Shown here piece after piece: positions 1-12,953 of a stretch of DNA of 64,000 nt (positions are counted from its first letter, which is position 1; the number at the start of each line of letters is the position of its first letter). The notes beneath the pieces were generated by a model. It made no database searches. It was not told the origin of the DNA and saw nothing but the letters and a program-made list of their open reading frames with translations. The stretch lies in the NCBI RefSeq assembly GCF_020520425.1, contig NC_079489.1:84209810-84273809 (forward strand), given 5' to 3'. The stretch comes from Spinacia oleracea. Taxonomy: Eukaryota > Streptophyta > Magnoliopsida > Caryophyllales > Amaranthaceae. The position numbers and the translations under genes were made by a program.

Positions 1-892
1 GTCGCCTTGAACATAATATACTAATTAATGTAAAGTGTAACCCAAAGAGCTTCAAAACTCTTGGAACGTATATACCTTGAGTATGAACAATGGGGGGCGT
101 CTGGAAAACTTGTACTCCTAGAATGATACAAGACGTTGTTTCATTCTCTTTTATGCCGTTGTGCATTGGAATTCTTGTCGGTATGGCCGGACTGTCGGTA
201 GTAGCCCGACTTATTTTGGTGTATGGTTGGCTCCCATCACTCTTTCTTTCCTTTTGAGGATACTTTACTTTACCCGTTCGAAGCTACTTTTTATTAAACT
301 GTGAGTCAAGGGTCGTGTCTCGTGTCGAGTCTTGTCTCCGTGTTTATTTGTTATTACATGGCTTTTTCATGTTGATTATTTAATTGTCGAGTGAAGCATG
401 TTAGGATAGAATGTTATTCTAGCTTGTCCGTACTCAACTTTCGCTGACTTCGTGCTTCATGTCTTCTGGTCATGGCCTTTGCCTTAATGACCCTATGATG
501 ATCCATCAATTGCATTTGCGATGTTGGGAAGTAGATTTTCCATAAAGCAGGTTTGTAGAGATAACTTGCGGGAGAAGTTATCATGGGATTCGAGTTGAGA
601 GTTTATTCTTCCGTAATTTATAAACTCTATTTTTTATTTTAAAGTCATGACTACTACTATTTTCAGTTAATGGATTTCAAATGGTTTGTTTTAGTTTGGG
701 CCTCAATGGTTCCAACTTGTTCTAATGACCATTAATTATTTATTTATTATGTTTTGAAAGTTAGTTAATTCCGCTGCGTAATTCTGGTAAATAGCCTTAG
801 CCGTTATCACGGTGGTGGTAATATCTTGGTAATTCCTGTGTTTTAAGTTGGAAAATATTTTATAAAAAGCAAGGAATTATTAGGGTGTTACA
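1..892 (+). repeat. LTR-like repeat, copy 1 (cut by window start)
   Basis: This block is repeated at about 2097-2951. Both copies contain the same run of landmarks: the end of a CTTCAAAACTCTTGGAACG stretch, an AATGACCCTATGATGAT stretch, and a shared end AGGAATTATTAGGGTGTTACA. The terminal CA and the clean end of similarity suggest the 3' end of a long terminal repeat, probably Ty3/gypsy-type. No coding sequence is seen. The family was not identified, and the 5' end lies outside the window. Confidence 0.55.
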
Positions 893-2096
893 TTCCGTGC
901 TATAGGGCGGATTGGTATAATTCTCTTCTTCCTTACCTATTCTATTTAAATTCCGTATTTTAAATTATAATATTATTATTGTTTTGAATGATTAAAATGC
1001 TGGGAATCGGTTGTGAACACCGTGCTTTGAGGATTTACGTGTTGTGATTCATTAGGCTTGTTTTAATTATTAAAGTATGAATTTTCAGATTCGTTTATTT
1101 AATAAAGAATTGATTTTTATGATGTTAAATTGGTTTTATTGGGATTTTCAAGTTAGGGTTTTATCCTAGACTTAATGAGTAAATTGATTAGCATAATTAG
1201 GTGATGATTTTAATTATGATAATCAATTATATTTTCAGATTTGAATAAAGGCTTAAAGTGTTGATTTTTATTGATTTTAAAGGCGGAAAAAGTATGTTTT
1301 CGTACTAGGGATTGGTTTTGCGAATTGAGACGATTATATTATTGAAAAACGATTGAATTCTAAAGTTTAAATGAGGTTTTAGATTTTATAAAGTTGCTGG
1401 AAATTTAATGAACATGGAAATAATTTAAGTTTCATTATTTTGATGATAGGAGGTGATTTCTAAGTGAGTGCTCGTTATTGCAAAGTGGCCCCTACGCTTA
1501 GGTATTCAAGGTACGTACAAGTCTAGGGCGACCACACCATTTGTCAAGAAAATTACATGATTGTTGTTGATGTAAATTATATTATGTGGATTCATGTTTA
1601 TATTGGTGAACGATCATGTGATTTATGATGTTGGATTTATTGGATTAAGTGTTGAACAAGCATGTTGAGATTATTATGAGTATGGATTTCATTGTCAATC
1701 ATGTTGTTCAATATTTATGCATGTATGGTTCGTTTCACATGCAAGGGATAGATTATTTATTATTATGCTATTGTACGGGACGTCTAGCATACTTTGAGCC
1801 AATTATTCGTACCTCGTTGTACTATTCATTTTACCACATGTGAAGGGTTAGCTATGTAAGCCACCGCACATGTAGGGTTCAATTGGGAATATTTTGTATG
1901 AAATGAATTAGGATTTGTCATGCAAGGGCACAACCCTCATGTTAATGGGCATGATGTGGAATCTCACTTTGGTGAGGAGGAACATGGTAGTAATTTCACA
2001 AGTGTCTTGCTTTGTTGATAACAAGTCCTAAAGCATTAAAATAAGATTGTTTTAGTTGTTGTTTATTAATTGTATGTGTGTATGTTGTTGAGTCTT
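893..2096 (+). other. AT-rich spacer between two LTR-like repeats
   Basis: About 1.2 kb of AT-rich sequence with no convincing ORF; the only ORF above 60 residues has no recognisable motif. It is either the unpaired 5' part of a long LTR, whose partner lies left of the window, or a residual internal region. No primer-binding site is visible just after 892. Confidence 0.4.
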
Positions 2097-2951
2097 GAGT
2101 TCACCTTTAATAAAATATTAATAAACGTAAAGTGCAACCAGAACAAGCTTCAAAACTCTTGGAACGTATATAACTTGAGTATGAACAATGGGGGGAGACT
2201 TGCCGGAAAGCTTGATCTCCTACTAATGATACAAGACGTTGTTTCATTTATATTATGTGCAGGAATTCCGTCGGTATGGCTCGACACTCGGTATGGCCCG
2301 ATTTTATTATTTATTATTTGGTGTATGGTTGGCTCCCATCACCTTTCCTTTATGGAATATTTCTTTGGCCCGTTCGAAGCTTATTCTAATTAAATTGTGA
2401 GTCAAGGGTCGAGTCTTGTATTCATGATTTGTTTGTTAATTATTAAATGGCTTCTGCATGATGATTAGTACTTAGTGAGTGATGCATGTTCATAGTTTCG
2501 TTTCACTATATTCTTGTAAGTACTCAGCTTTTGCTAACTACGTGCTTTGTGTCTTTTGGTCATTGCCTTTGCCTTAATGACCCTATGATGATCTATCATT
2601 TGCACTTGAATTGATGGGGAGTAGAATAATATAGTAGGTTGGTAGATCGAATCATGTGGCTTGGGATGATTGAGAGAGTTGCATGCTTTCGTATTTCAAA
2701 CTACTTTATTTAATACTTTAATTATGTTTGAATTTTTTATACTTTAGTTTTTGGGCCGTCATGGTTCCAATTTGTAGGAGGCCTCGATATTTTATTAATT
2801 ATGTTTTTAAAAGTTATTTGACATTAAATTCCGCTGCGTAATTCTGGTACTAGCCTTAACCGTTATCACGGTGGCAGTAATACTTTAGTAATTCCTTTAT
2901 TTTAAGTTGGAAAATGGTTTTATAAAAGCAAGGAATTATTAGGGTGTTACA
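2097..2951 (+). repeat. LTR-like repeat, copy 2
   Basis: Second copy of the block at 1-892, ending in GGGTGTTACA at 2951. Immediately after it, Ty1/copia RNase H coding sequence begins in mid-domain. The repeat therefore appears to be the right edge of an element inserted into that older copia element. An ORF at 2070-2393 within it has no family resemblance and is treated as chance. Confidence 0.55.
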
Positions 2952-3343
2952 ATGGAAAGTCTAAAAATCAATCTGTCGTGGCAAGATCCATTGCAGAAGC
3001 CGAGTATAGAGCTATGGCCATGACTGCGTGTGAAGTATTATGGCTCATACAACTTCTCAAGGAACTGGGAATGAAGTCACTTAGCTCTACTTCAGTTTTG
3101 TGTGATAATCAAGCTGCATTGTCTATAGCAGGCAATCTTGTCCACAATGAAAAGACTAAGCATGTGGAGATTAATCGTTATTTCATAAGAGACAAAGTGA
3201 ATGAAGGTGTCATCACTCCCTCTTATGTTCTTACTCAGAATCAACTGGTTGATATCTTCACAAAGATCCTTCTTATTCAGCAACATCAGTCACTGCAAAC
3301 CAAGCTAGGAGTGAGAACTTCCTCTTCACTCTCACCTTGAGGA
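2952..3343 (+). pseudogene. Ty1/copia RNase H C-terminal fragment (copia-A)
   Basis: The plus-strand frame reads through a typical copia RNase H tail. It contains the AEAEYRAMA motif, a CDNQAA motif and the KTKHVEI(N)RYFIRD region, followed by an ADIFTK-like segment (VDIFTKIL) and a short C-terminus before the stop. This is the last part of the copia polyprotein, which removes RNA from RNA/DNA hybrids during reverse transcription. All upstream domains (gag, protease, integrase, RT) are missing here because an LTR-like element ends at 2951, in the middle of the domain. Its 3' LTR follows directly. It is a fragment and cannot act alone. Confidence 0.85.
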
Positions 3344-3344
3344 G

Positions 3345-3545
3345 TGTTGAAATAAGGCCAAGGTGAAGAGAAGGCATAAAGCCCATCCTCGGAAATGCAG
3401 TCCAAATGGCAAGCAAACTACAGCAAAAAGAATCAGTGACAAAGCAGTCACATGATCCTAGATTGCTCATTTACTAGGTTACTGTTATTTTGTCTTTTCC
3501 TAGGTTGCTATGCTGTCACATTTGTAATAGAAGATTGGCGACTCA
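3345..3545 (+). mobile_element. copia-A 3' LTR, left part
   Basis: Begins TGTTGAAATAAGG just after the purine-rich TTGAGGAG and the RNase H stop codon, as expected for a copia 3' LTR. It is interrupted at 3545 by copia-B. The last five bases, ACTCA, are repeated at 22544-22548, where the LTR resumes. Confidence 0.7.
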
Positions 3546-4136
3546 TGTTAGGTTATGACTAATACAACAATACAATTCATGCGGAAAAACCATAAAGCCA
3601 GAATCCAAATTAATTGCCACATAATTAATTAGCATAATTTAGGTGACGTACAATGTGATGCGTGTCTTCCCTAGTTGCTCCCGAACCGAACAAGAACAAG
3701 TCTTTAGAGCCCCAAACGTTGCCCCTCCTTATAAAGTGCACAGCACGTTCAGATCCAACTTAGGTTCAACCAACTAGGATTTTACTTAAGGTTTTATGTA
3801 TTCGGGTTAGGCTATATTATGTTCTCCCTTGAACACAATGTAGGTAAAGAATAAGATTTTCTATGTTGTGATGTATATAATTATGAGGGCCTAGCCTCAT
3901 ATTTATAGGGTAGGAAATAAGGATTTTGAGTCTTACTAGGAAAAAAATTACCAACCCTACTAGGATTGAAATTCTTATCCAATTAGAATTGTAACATTAA
4001 TTAAACTCTTAATTAAACCAATTCTAGTAAGACTAGGAAAACTAATACTTAATCCCAAAGTTACTTGGAAACTAAGTAATCGGACTTTTCGTGGAGCCCA
4101 AGACGAAGTAACCAACGCAGCCACGATGGGCCACGC
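3546..4136 (-). repeat. copia-B 3' LTR, distal part
   Basis: The reverse complement matches the last 590 or so bases of the copia-C LTRs, for example the TGGTTTTTCCGCAT box and the CATAACCTAACA end. The 5-bp CACGC at 4132-4136 is the target site duplicated by the insertion of copia-C. Confidence 0.85.
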
Positions 4137-5539
4137 TGAAGGAAATAATGCCCTTGGTCCAAGTATGCATTCTATGTTAAGTCTAATAAATGCGGTTCAG
4201 TATTAATTAACAAGTTAATAATTCAGTGAGATCAAGTGAGTTGAATGCCTAGCTAGAGGCCGCTTCAGTTCAAGTGGAATTAATGATATTAATCCACAGC
4301 TTACTCTTGACTGAACCCGTAGGGTCACACAAATAGTACGTAAACGGATCAAGTATTTAATGGCATTAAATACTCTATCTATGGATATTCGGAATCAACG
4401 GATCTTGGTTTCAGTGGGAGCTGAGATCGTCACAAGCAAGAAATGAATACTCCGGAAACGATGATATTGCCGAAAACGGAAATATGGATCGTATCGGAAA
4501 TATAAATATTATCCAAGTCGTAGATGTTGCCGGAAACGGAAACATGGTACGTATCGGAAAATATTATCGGAAATGGAAATATTGTCGGAATCGGAAATAT
4601 TGCCAGAAACGGAAATATTGTCAGAATTGGAAATATTATCGGAATCGGAAAATAAATCCGGAAACGGAAATATTAAATATTTGTTCGAAACGGAAATTGA
4701 TTCCGGAATCGGAAATATTAAATATTGTTCGTATCGGAAATGAATTCCGGAACCGGGAATTTAATCGGAAGCGTATCGTAGAAATAAGCATCGGACGAGG
4801 CCTGCCGGACGAGGGCCCAGCACGAAGCCAGGCCATCGCCCAGCAAGCCAAGCGCGCCACACGAACAGCCAAGGCCAGGCCCAGCAGGCCATGGCAGCGC
4901 GCGCAGCGATGGGCTGCGAGTTGTGCTGCTGCTCGCGTGGGCTTGCGGCTCGCGTGGGCCGAGCGGCCGTGTGGGCTGTGCGCGGGCATGGCCTGCACGC
5001 TTGCGGGTCATGCTCGTGTAGAGTTTGTGTTCACATATGAAACCTAAAGAGTATAGGTTTTGTTTAATGATTAAAATTCCTAATCCTAAAAGATAAATTA
5101 ATTAAATAAGAATTCTACTAGGATTCTAATTTAATTACTTCGTATCCTAGTAGGATTCGATTACTTATTCCATGGTCTATAAATATGAGTTAAGGGCTCA
5201 TAATTTACATAGAGTATTCAAGTATTCAAAGCGATTTTTGAGAGCAAAAATTCAGTCATATAATTGCCTACAATAGCCGAAAATTCTAAGTACCTTAAGG
5301 GCGATCCTAGTTGGTCAAGCTTAAGGCGGATCCGGACGTGCTGTGGACTATCTACGGAGGGACGACACTTGGAGTCCTAAAGACTAGTTCTTATTCAGTT
5401 CGGGCGCAACTAGGGAGGGCACGCAACAAAGTGTATGCATCTAAACTATGCTAAATGATTATGTGTAAATAATATGCTTTCCTGGCTTTATGGTTTTTCC
5501 GCATTATTTATGTTTTGTCATATGAATCATAACCTAACA
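4137..5539 (+). repeat. copia-C 5' LTR
   Basis: 1403 bp. It contains a run of degenerate repeats built from CGGAAATATT and CGGAAACGG (about 4450-4770), then a GC-rich segment (about 4795-5020), a likely promoter/TATA region around TATAAATATGAG (5177-5188), and the terminal CATAACCTAACA. ORFs called across the GC-rich part are chance products of composition. Confidence 0.9.
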
Positions 5540-5540
5540 G

Positions 5541-5552
5541 TGGTATCACAAG
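5541..5552 (+). promoter_or_regulatory. Primer-binding site of copia-C
   Basis: TGGTATCACAAG lies one base after the LTR end. It resembles the TGGTATCAGAGC primer-binding site that copia elements use to pair with the 3' end of initiator methionine tRNA. The match is perfect over the first eight bases and then degraded. Confidence 0.75.
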
Positions 5553-5559
5553 CCTCTTA

Positions 5560-6245
5560 TTATTTTCATAATCTAAATTGCATGAACATGGTTAAATATT
5601 ACAAATTTGCAAGAATTAAAAGGGGTGATTAATTTTCGTAATTGTTAATTAATTGCAAATTGCGTTTATTTAATTATACGTACGCAGTTTTTCGGCAGTT
5701 TCTTCGTTACTCATCCAAATCGAGTGATTTTTGTGTCAATTCCGCATGTAAAAGGCATTCTAAAATTTTGACAAAATTAGTATTTTTCTGCCGAACCCAG
5801 AATTCTCAAATTCGAAGCCTAACTATGACTTTTCGAAGGTTTTAGTTTTTCGAATGCAAAATTTCGTAAATTTAAGATGTTAAATTAAATATTTTCGATT
5901 CTTGTTGATAAATCATGAATTTTTTTATTGACCTACTGTATATGTTTAACAAGTTTGAATGCCTAGCCTTGTTAATTATGCAATCTAATTTGTAATTATG
6001 ATTAATTTGTTGAAAATTGGAATAATTTAGAATTAATTTGATTTTCATAATTAGTTATAATTTAATTAGATACCTATGATTAAAAACCACCATAAAAATT
6101 GTAAATTTATGTTAAATTTTAATTTTTATGACCTAGACTTGAATCCATGTTAATCGGAAATCAATTAAATAATAAATTTTTGATTTTTCGCCCTAAAATT
6201 ATGAAATTAATATTATTTATTAATTTGTCATTAATTTTGAATATA
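5560..6245 (+). other. copia-C untranslated leader
   Basis: AT-rich leader downstream of the primer-binding site. No gag-like reading frame or other feature is visible. Confidence 0.5.
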
Positions 6246-6880
6246 AATTTTTAATTTTTATGCGACTCGCTCATATAACTTGCACGCACAAAGCAATGGA
6301 CGCTACGTGTAACCCTTAAGGGGTGTTGTATAGTGCGGGCATGCGACGACGAGCAAGGGAGCTCGTCGCCCATGCGGTACGAATGCAGCGAGCAAGGGCA
6401 TGGTGCACGAGCACAAGGCAGTAGCCCTGCCTTGTGTCGTGGGCTGTGAGCAATGGGCGTGTGGGCAGGGGCGAGAGCAAGGCACGAGCAGTCGCGTGTG
6501 GGTAGCAAGCGTGCTGCGCCACAGCGCGCACTGCCTCGCGCAAGCATGCGGAGCCTCGCGCGCAGCGAGCGCAAGCTCGCGTGCCACGAGCGCTACGCAC
6601 AGCGAGCGATGGCTCGCATGGATCGAGCGCTGGCAAGCGAGCGCAGCGAGCGATGGCTCGCATGAATCGAGCGCTGGGGCGCGCAGCGAGCGATGGCTCG
6701 CGTGCATCGAGCGCTGGCGTGCGCAGCGAGCACTGGCTCGCGTGTTCGATTGATGCCTTGCGATGGGGAGCAGCAGCGATGCGACGCAGCGCATGGGCTG
6801 CGCGCACATGGCCAGCGATGGCTGTGTGCGTGTGGCCCATGGGCGTGCATTGCGTGGGGTTGTTGCGTTGCGATTAGATC
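6246..6880 (+). repeat. GC-rich tandem-repeat block inside copia-C leader
   Basis: A sharp GC-rich island in very AT-rich surroundings, built from words such as GCGAGCGATGGCTCGC and ATCGAGCGCTGG. Units starting GCGCAGCGAG recur exactly every 40 bp at 6641, 6681 and 6721, with a more distant unit about 44 bp upstream. ORFs open in several frames on both strands here (about 6251-6887), which reflects stop-poor composition and not coding. Confidence 0.8.
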
Positions 6881-8379
6881 GTTTTGAAATTTTAATTTGA
6901 AATTTTCAGTTTAATAATTTAAATTATTTTCTTGGATTTTAATTTTGAATATTGTAATTATAATAAATTTTATTTATTCTAATTATTTTACTAAAATTAA
7001 AATCATGAATTAATTTAAATACGACTGAAATTAAATTAAATTTTGGATTCAATTATAAATTTATATGAGCTTTAAATTTTAATTAAATTTGTATGTTTCC
7101 GGTTAGACTAGAAATACATTTTTATGTTTAAAATTAGTAAAGCATATGAATTTATTGGTTTAAGTGGGAGCTCTTTTTAGTCATAAACTCTTGATTAGGT
7201 CTACAAATCCTTAAGGTTAAAACAACTTGATTAGAATTAATAAAGACTGAATAATTTGTAGATTATTGGTGCCCTTGATTAATTGCTGCAAATGTTTATG
7301 TGATGCATAATGTGTTTTACTAACCAGCTATGTGGGCCATTCATGTTAATGAATGGGTGAATGGTATATATTGTATATGTACTGTTTTGCAGGTTATGAA
7401 GTGACTAGTATGGCCCAAATAGGATAGAAAATATGGTATGCGTACCATTAATTTGAATGTAATTGGTCTAAAGTACCAAAGTTGTTTTTCAATTCAAATA
7501 TGGTCTGTGTACCATCAAATAGTTGTAATTAGTTTTAATTATAGCTTATCCTATTTGAAGAAAATGGTGCCTCCCACGGAGATTTTCAAGACGGACTTTG
7601 AAGTTAAAACTTCAAGATGAAGTCGGGCCATACTAGATCACATTTATCTTATGCATGCTTTAAATTATTTATTGCTTTAAATATGTCTTAAATATGCATG
7701 AGATCAAAGCTTGATTATGTTGCATGATTAAGGATTTTAGTTCACTTAAAATCTAACCAACATAGTAAGAGCCTTAAGTTCCAAACTTAAAAATTGAGTT
7801 AAAAGGTGCCATGCCAAAATATACACTTGCTTGGATATCCTTTACATCAATCTAGTAATAGTTTTCGCTCAGCGAGGTGTTACTTATTGGTCCTAAAGGG
7901 GCAAGGTACACAAATAATTGTGAGTACATGTTAGTTTTGGTGAAACTCAACGATATAAGTAAGGAGTCCTTTTATGTCGTGGCAAAATCGATAGGTTTAC
8001 CTAATAAGTTCTTAGACGTACCTATCAACCAAAAATAGTTTCTAGACTATTAGCAAAAGGCTTTTGCTTACCTAAAATGTTTTAGAATTGAGTCGACAAA
8101 CTGTGCTTAATTCTTCAATGGTTTTAGGGTCTTGGAATCCTTTTATTCACACCTGCCGGAACACATAATTCGAATAAAATGCTAATGACTTGTTTAAATT
8201 GCATGATTGCTTTCATTTTCAAGTTATTATTCATGATAAATGTTTAGACTTTGCATGCTTCAATGTATGTTTTAATTATTGTTTATAATTAAAAATCTTG
8301 CACTGCAATAAATCCTTTTAGAAAGGTAACAGTAAATTTCCTCGATTGGTAGTGAATCCAAGAACGATTCACGGAAATG
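6881..8379 (+). other. copia-C internal region without recognisable coding
   Basis: AT-rich sequence homologous (inverted) to the leader and gag-proximal region of copia-B near 20.75-21.75 kb. Both contain the ATGGTACGC and ATGGCCCGACTTCAT-type segments. No intact ORF of interest is seen. Confidence 0.5.
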
Positions 8380-11300
8380 AGAGAAAATGAGCAATTTAAA
8401 ATGTACGTTTCTTTTAGCGACTTTTATGGTTGTTTTCGAATATCAAAATCGAATGGCAAACCAATTGGTGCTTGTGAATTCAAAATACAATGTAGTTTTG
8501 AGATCATAAAGCATTGAGTTTAAACGCTCAGCTTTACCAATGGTTAACAACCTAAAATATTTTTTCCATTTAATTCTCGAATGAGTCTAGTCCCTAGACA
8601 TTCGAGTAGATCGATGCTTAGAGAACTTTAGAAGCTTCTAGTAAGATCATCTAGTTGAAACAGAATATTCAACATAAATGGTAAGAACTTTGATAAAATG
8701 ACATTGGACATGTCTAACAAAGTATAAAAGTCAACACTAGAGAATTCAATTCTTAAGACTATAAGAAAGGGTACAAGAAATAGGAAAACAAAGGAACAAA
8801 TGAAAGGAATTTACGATTCCGGTTCTACCTATAAGTTTATGTTTAAAGAGAAGTGACCTAGCAATCAAACTTCCTTGGTATCATATACCGCTTGAGGTTC
8901 TTACTTCGGTAATAACTCAAATTATGGAAGCTAGGCTACACTAATGGCCTACAAGTGAAAAATGAAGCATGGCAATGCTACATTAGTTGTAGGGTCATCT
9001 AGTTTGTTTTAAGTCCTTCAAGGCTGGAACTTAATGGCTATTTTGTTCCATAATCAGCATACCTAAATTTCTGTTTCAAACACAGAAAGACTCACATTCA
9101 AGAAAACAAAAACAATGTTTGTTTGTTTATTTGAATGAAATGGTCAATTACGGGTTGAGTCAATATGCTTGATTAAAACAAACAACTCTTTAACAATAAA
9201 AACTTTACTAGGTTCAAATCAAACCCTTGATTTGAGTTCCACTAATCTTTGGCATTGTTGCTTAGACCATGTCAACAAGTTAACATTCACAAGCTCTATT
9301 TTAATGGACTTTTGAAAGTTGGTTGATTTCTAGATCAACTTAAGACAAGCTAGTCTTACTTGTTGAAAGTAACAAAGAATATGAACTATTGTTAGAACGC
9401 CTAGACGATAGAGTTCAAAGCTAAAGAAAGGTTTTATGACTTTATTATTTCACATGGATTTGAGTGAATATAGGTTTATTTACTCAAATGTGATTTAAGT
9501 TGAATCTGTTTGGCTAGTTCAAAGATTCATAAGTATAAAATCCACTTGGCAAGAAATCATAAAGATCTAGGTTAGATCATGTTGATGATTACTTGAGACC
9601 AAATATGATCATCAATGATTGTGTGTTGTAATTTCACAATCTAGGTCCATAAGATATGGCATATCTTAGTTAAAATAATCGAAGTCAAATAGTACTTGAT
9701 TCGATCAATGATGGATCATAAAGACTTTTCTTATAATTTCTAAAACAAAATGCTCAACTACCACCAAACTAAACCAAATTCGTCAAAGCTATTGAAAAGT
9801 AATTTCAAAATATCTTTTCATAATATATCTAAAGAGTTCCTAAACTCAGTGGGAGCTTAGTGTTTGTTATTCAACAAACTAAGGCCCCAAGTATAGATAT
9901 ATGTTTCATTGTGATTTATTCAAATGAGACACAAGGGTATTGTTTCTACCACGAATTTTTGAGAACATAATGTTTGTTTGCTCGAAATGATGTCCTTTTG
10001 GAGATTCGTTTCCAAAATGACAAGTGGGAGAAAATAGACCTCGAAAGTCTTCGAGGCGAACAACAAACATAGACGGACATTCCGGAGGATTTTCGAAGTT
10101 CTTTAGAAAATCCGAACACGTATTCTTTAAGGACTTTAGAAGTGGCTTTAAAGAATAGACATCTCTTAGAAGACTTTACAAGTGCTTCAAGGAGAACAGA
10201 ATATTCAAAGGACTCTCAAAGTGCCTGTTGATATTCTATTGTTTGATACCCAAGTAGGCATAGAGTTCAGGTCAATGAAACTATGAGATTCTTCTATTAA
10301 TAGTGAAGAAACCTACAACTTGCAGTCAAACTATTAATGAGTTTGTGACCTGTAAGAAAGTTATGACGAAACCCAGATTCCCTAAAATGGTTAGAGGCCA
10401 TATATAGACTCAAATGTTTTAGATGGTTAAAGGCCATAAAACATAACCAATGTTTTGATGACAAAATTGAAATTTTGTTGATTTGCAAGAATAGTTTCAC
10501 ACCTATTGGTTGCAAGTTTGTTTTAAGGATAAAAACCATCAAACATGGAATTGTGTTCACACACAAAGCTAGATTAGTTGCTAAAGGTTACAAGCAAATT
10601 CATGGCATGGATTGTGTTGAAACCTCATGCATAATCGTAATGCTCAAGTCTATAACTCAAGCAATTATTGCATATTGGTACATATGACAATTGGATGACA
10701 AAACGTATTCCTCAATCAAATGTGGGAAGAAAACTATGTACATGGCATGTCATAGGATTTGTGGATCCAAATAAATGCTTGAAAAGGAATGCTAACTTAT
10801 GAAATCTAAGTACAGATTTAAGCAAGCAATTGGGAATTGGAATTATATTTTAATGAAGCTAATAAGTATTTTAGTTTCATAAAATATACATGATTCTTAT
10901 AGATATATAAGAAGTTTAGTGGGAGTACATAAAAACTTAATTGGTCCTATGTGTATCACAGACATATCTCTCTATTGTAAAATAACATTCAAATGCTAAT
11001 GACTTAGATTTGAGATTATTCATCAATGATGGACCATGGCGAAACTTAGTACATACTGGGTATTAAGATCTATTTACAAAGATCTTATGATATTGTTTTG
11101 GATTAAGTAATGGCATTTACTAAATCAAACACGAAAGTCTCCATTGGAGATATTCGACCCATGTGAATAAATCTAAGTAAAGGATGTTTGAACTATGTAT
11201 AAGCATTTACTAAGTTAAACATCAAAGAGTCTAAATGAGATTCTTAACCTATATTATATGTCAAAGAATTTAGCTGAATTTAGTATCTACTGAAACTAGA

Positions 11301-11990
11301 TAAGCTAAAGTTACATGAATAGAATTCAATTAGGAATTATTCTGCAAAAGAATTTATCATGTATGATATAATATGAGGATCGCCAAAAACGTATCGTATG
11401 ACTTTAGGCATGACGAACATATACCAATCTCTATTGATCTAAGTGAAGATCAACTAGATTGAGATCAAGAATACTTATGGTACTTGAAAAGGTACATAGG
11501 AATAGTTCTTGATTCAAGGAAATAAAGATATGCTAAATATTGATGCTACACGCATAAACACTGGCAAAGGATCAAGCAAGACCCTTTGGAGTTAACCATT
11601 GATAAGGACGAGCTATAGAGCATCGTGTTTTGAAATGGCAACATGGATCGGAGACCATGAGTTGTTGCGTGGGAAATTAAATATGTTCTAAGATACAGTT
11701 GGAAAGTCTTCCACATATCTGTGAACTGCTTGGATAAGTAAATCCAAACAAAGCATCACTAGCAACCTAAATAGTTGAAGTAAAAGTAATTATTGCCTAA
11801 GAAGCAATGAAACAGGGTTGTTTAAGTTAAAGAGTTCTTCACTGAACTTGGGTGGATCACATGTCTGCTAACTTGATGGTTCTTCATTGCATAATGCATA
11901 GAACCACTATCGAAGTAAGAAAGACTAGATCACATAATAAACAAACTCAAAAAATCTTATCATCATATCTCGAATATTATTCGATGAAAA
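8380..11990 (+). pseudogene. copia-C decayed gag-pol
   Basis: Only scraps of the copia polyprotein are readable. Around 9240-9310 there is a gag-pre-integrase signature (NLWHCCLDHVNK). At 10475-10687 one short frame keeps an RT motif (KARLVAKGYKQIHGMD) and a following LKSI segment. From about 11540 to 11900 the order agrees with RNase H. Stops and frameshifts are everywhere, so no functional Gag, protease, integrase, RT or RNase H can be made. The domain order and plus strand agree with the LTRs. Boundaries are approximate, and identity is inferred by comparison with the better preserved copia-B. Confidence 0.7.
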
Positions 11991-12938
11991 GGATATTAAG
12001 ATTGGCAAAGCATGATAACTAAACCTATGCAACAAGTGAGAAGCAACACTCACATTGTAGCACTGGAAATCAAGCATAGCTTTGAATTCCATGAACTGTT
12101 TTAAAGATGGGTTTTGAGGCCCATGGTTCTTAAACAATGGGGCTGAACATTTATCATATATGAAATATATTTTCATATTCCATTTAATCTTGGTTTAGTA
12201 TTAAATGATGAGTCCCTTCAATTTGACAATATATTCAAGATAGACTGTCAGGACCAGTCCTGTGACTAAGAAATGTCTATCAAGTGAACTTGAATGTCAA
12301 AAGTTGAAAATGGTCCCTAGTCGGAGTTTTCTATAAAATTGGACGCATAGAAAACGTTAGACGATTAGAATGCAAGATGACTAGTAGTTCTGTTTCTTAA
12401 ACTATGTGGACATGGCAATGTCATAATCATTTGCATAGATACTTACTTTGGGAAGACTAGTATCGGACAAGACCTATGAAACTTTACTGTAAGAGATGAA
12501 AATCTGTCATAAGTAAATTTCATTAAAATTATTAGACACTAAATCCTCAATACCTGAGTGATTTGAGATTACTTGTTTGAGAACTGGTTGCTTTGACGTT
12601 GACCAACCGTCGCACCATAAAAGGAGGCTATAAAGGCAACGCTCAGGTAATCACCTATCAAACGAAGTCTAATCTCAAGATCACAAGATTGGGATTGTCC
12701 TCCCATAAATCGGGATGAGATGCTTAAAAGTTGTACAAGGCCACTCGGAGAGCTAGAAACTGTGAAATGCATGGCCGTGCTCGGATGAATCATAGGCTAT
12801 GATTATCTGTTTATTTGATCAGTTGAACTCTGAAACCGAGAAACACCTCTGGACATAATAAGGATGACAACTCTTACCTTATGTTCAAGAGCAAGCATCG
12901 AGCGACAAAGGAATTAGGAAATGCACACTTGTCCCTAA

Positions 12939-12953
12939 GGACAAGTGGGAGAC
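12939..12953 (+). promoter_or_regulatory. Polypurine tract of copia-C
   Basis: GGACAAGTGGGAGAC lies immediately before the 3' LTR start (TGAAGG at 12954). This is the expected plus-strand priming site in LTR element replication. The same tract occurs inverted in copia-B at 15237-15251. Confidence 0.8.

Noticed and set aside
4484..5047. ORFs on both strands in the copia LTRs (also 13301-13859 and 14356-14932)
   Set aside because: They arise from the stop-poor CGGAAATATT repeats and GC-rich segment, recur in every LTR copy, and have no domain.
6251..6887. Up to eight overlapping ORFs of 64-174 residues
   Set aside because: Tandem GC-rich repeats lack stop codons in all frames; the translations are simple-sequence peptides.
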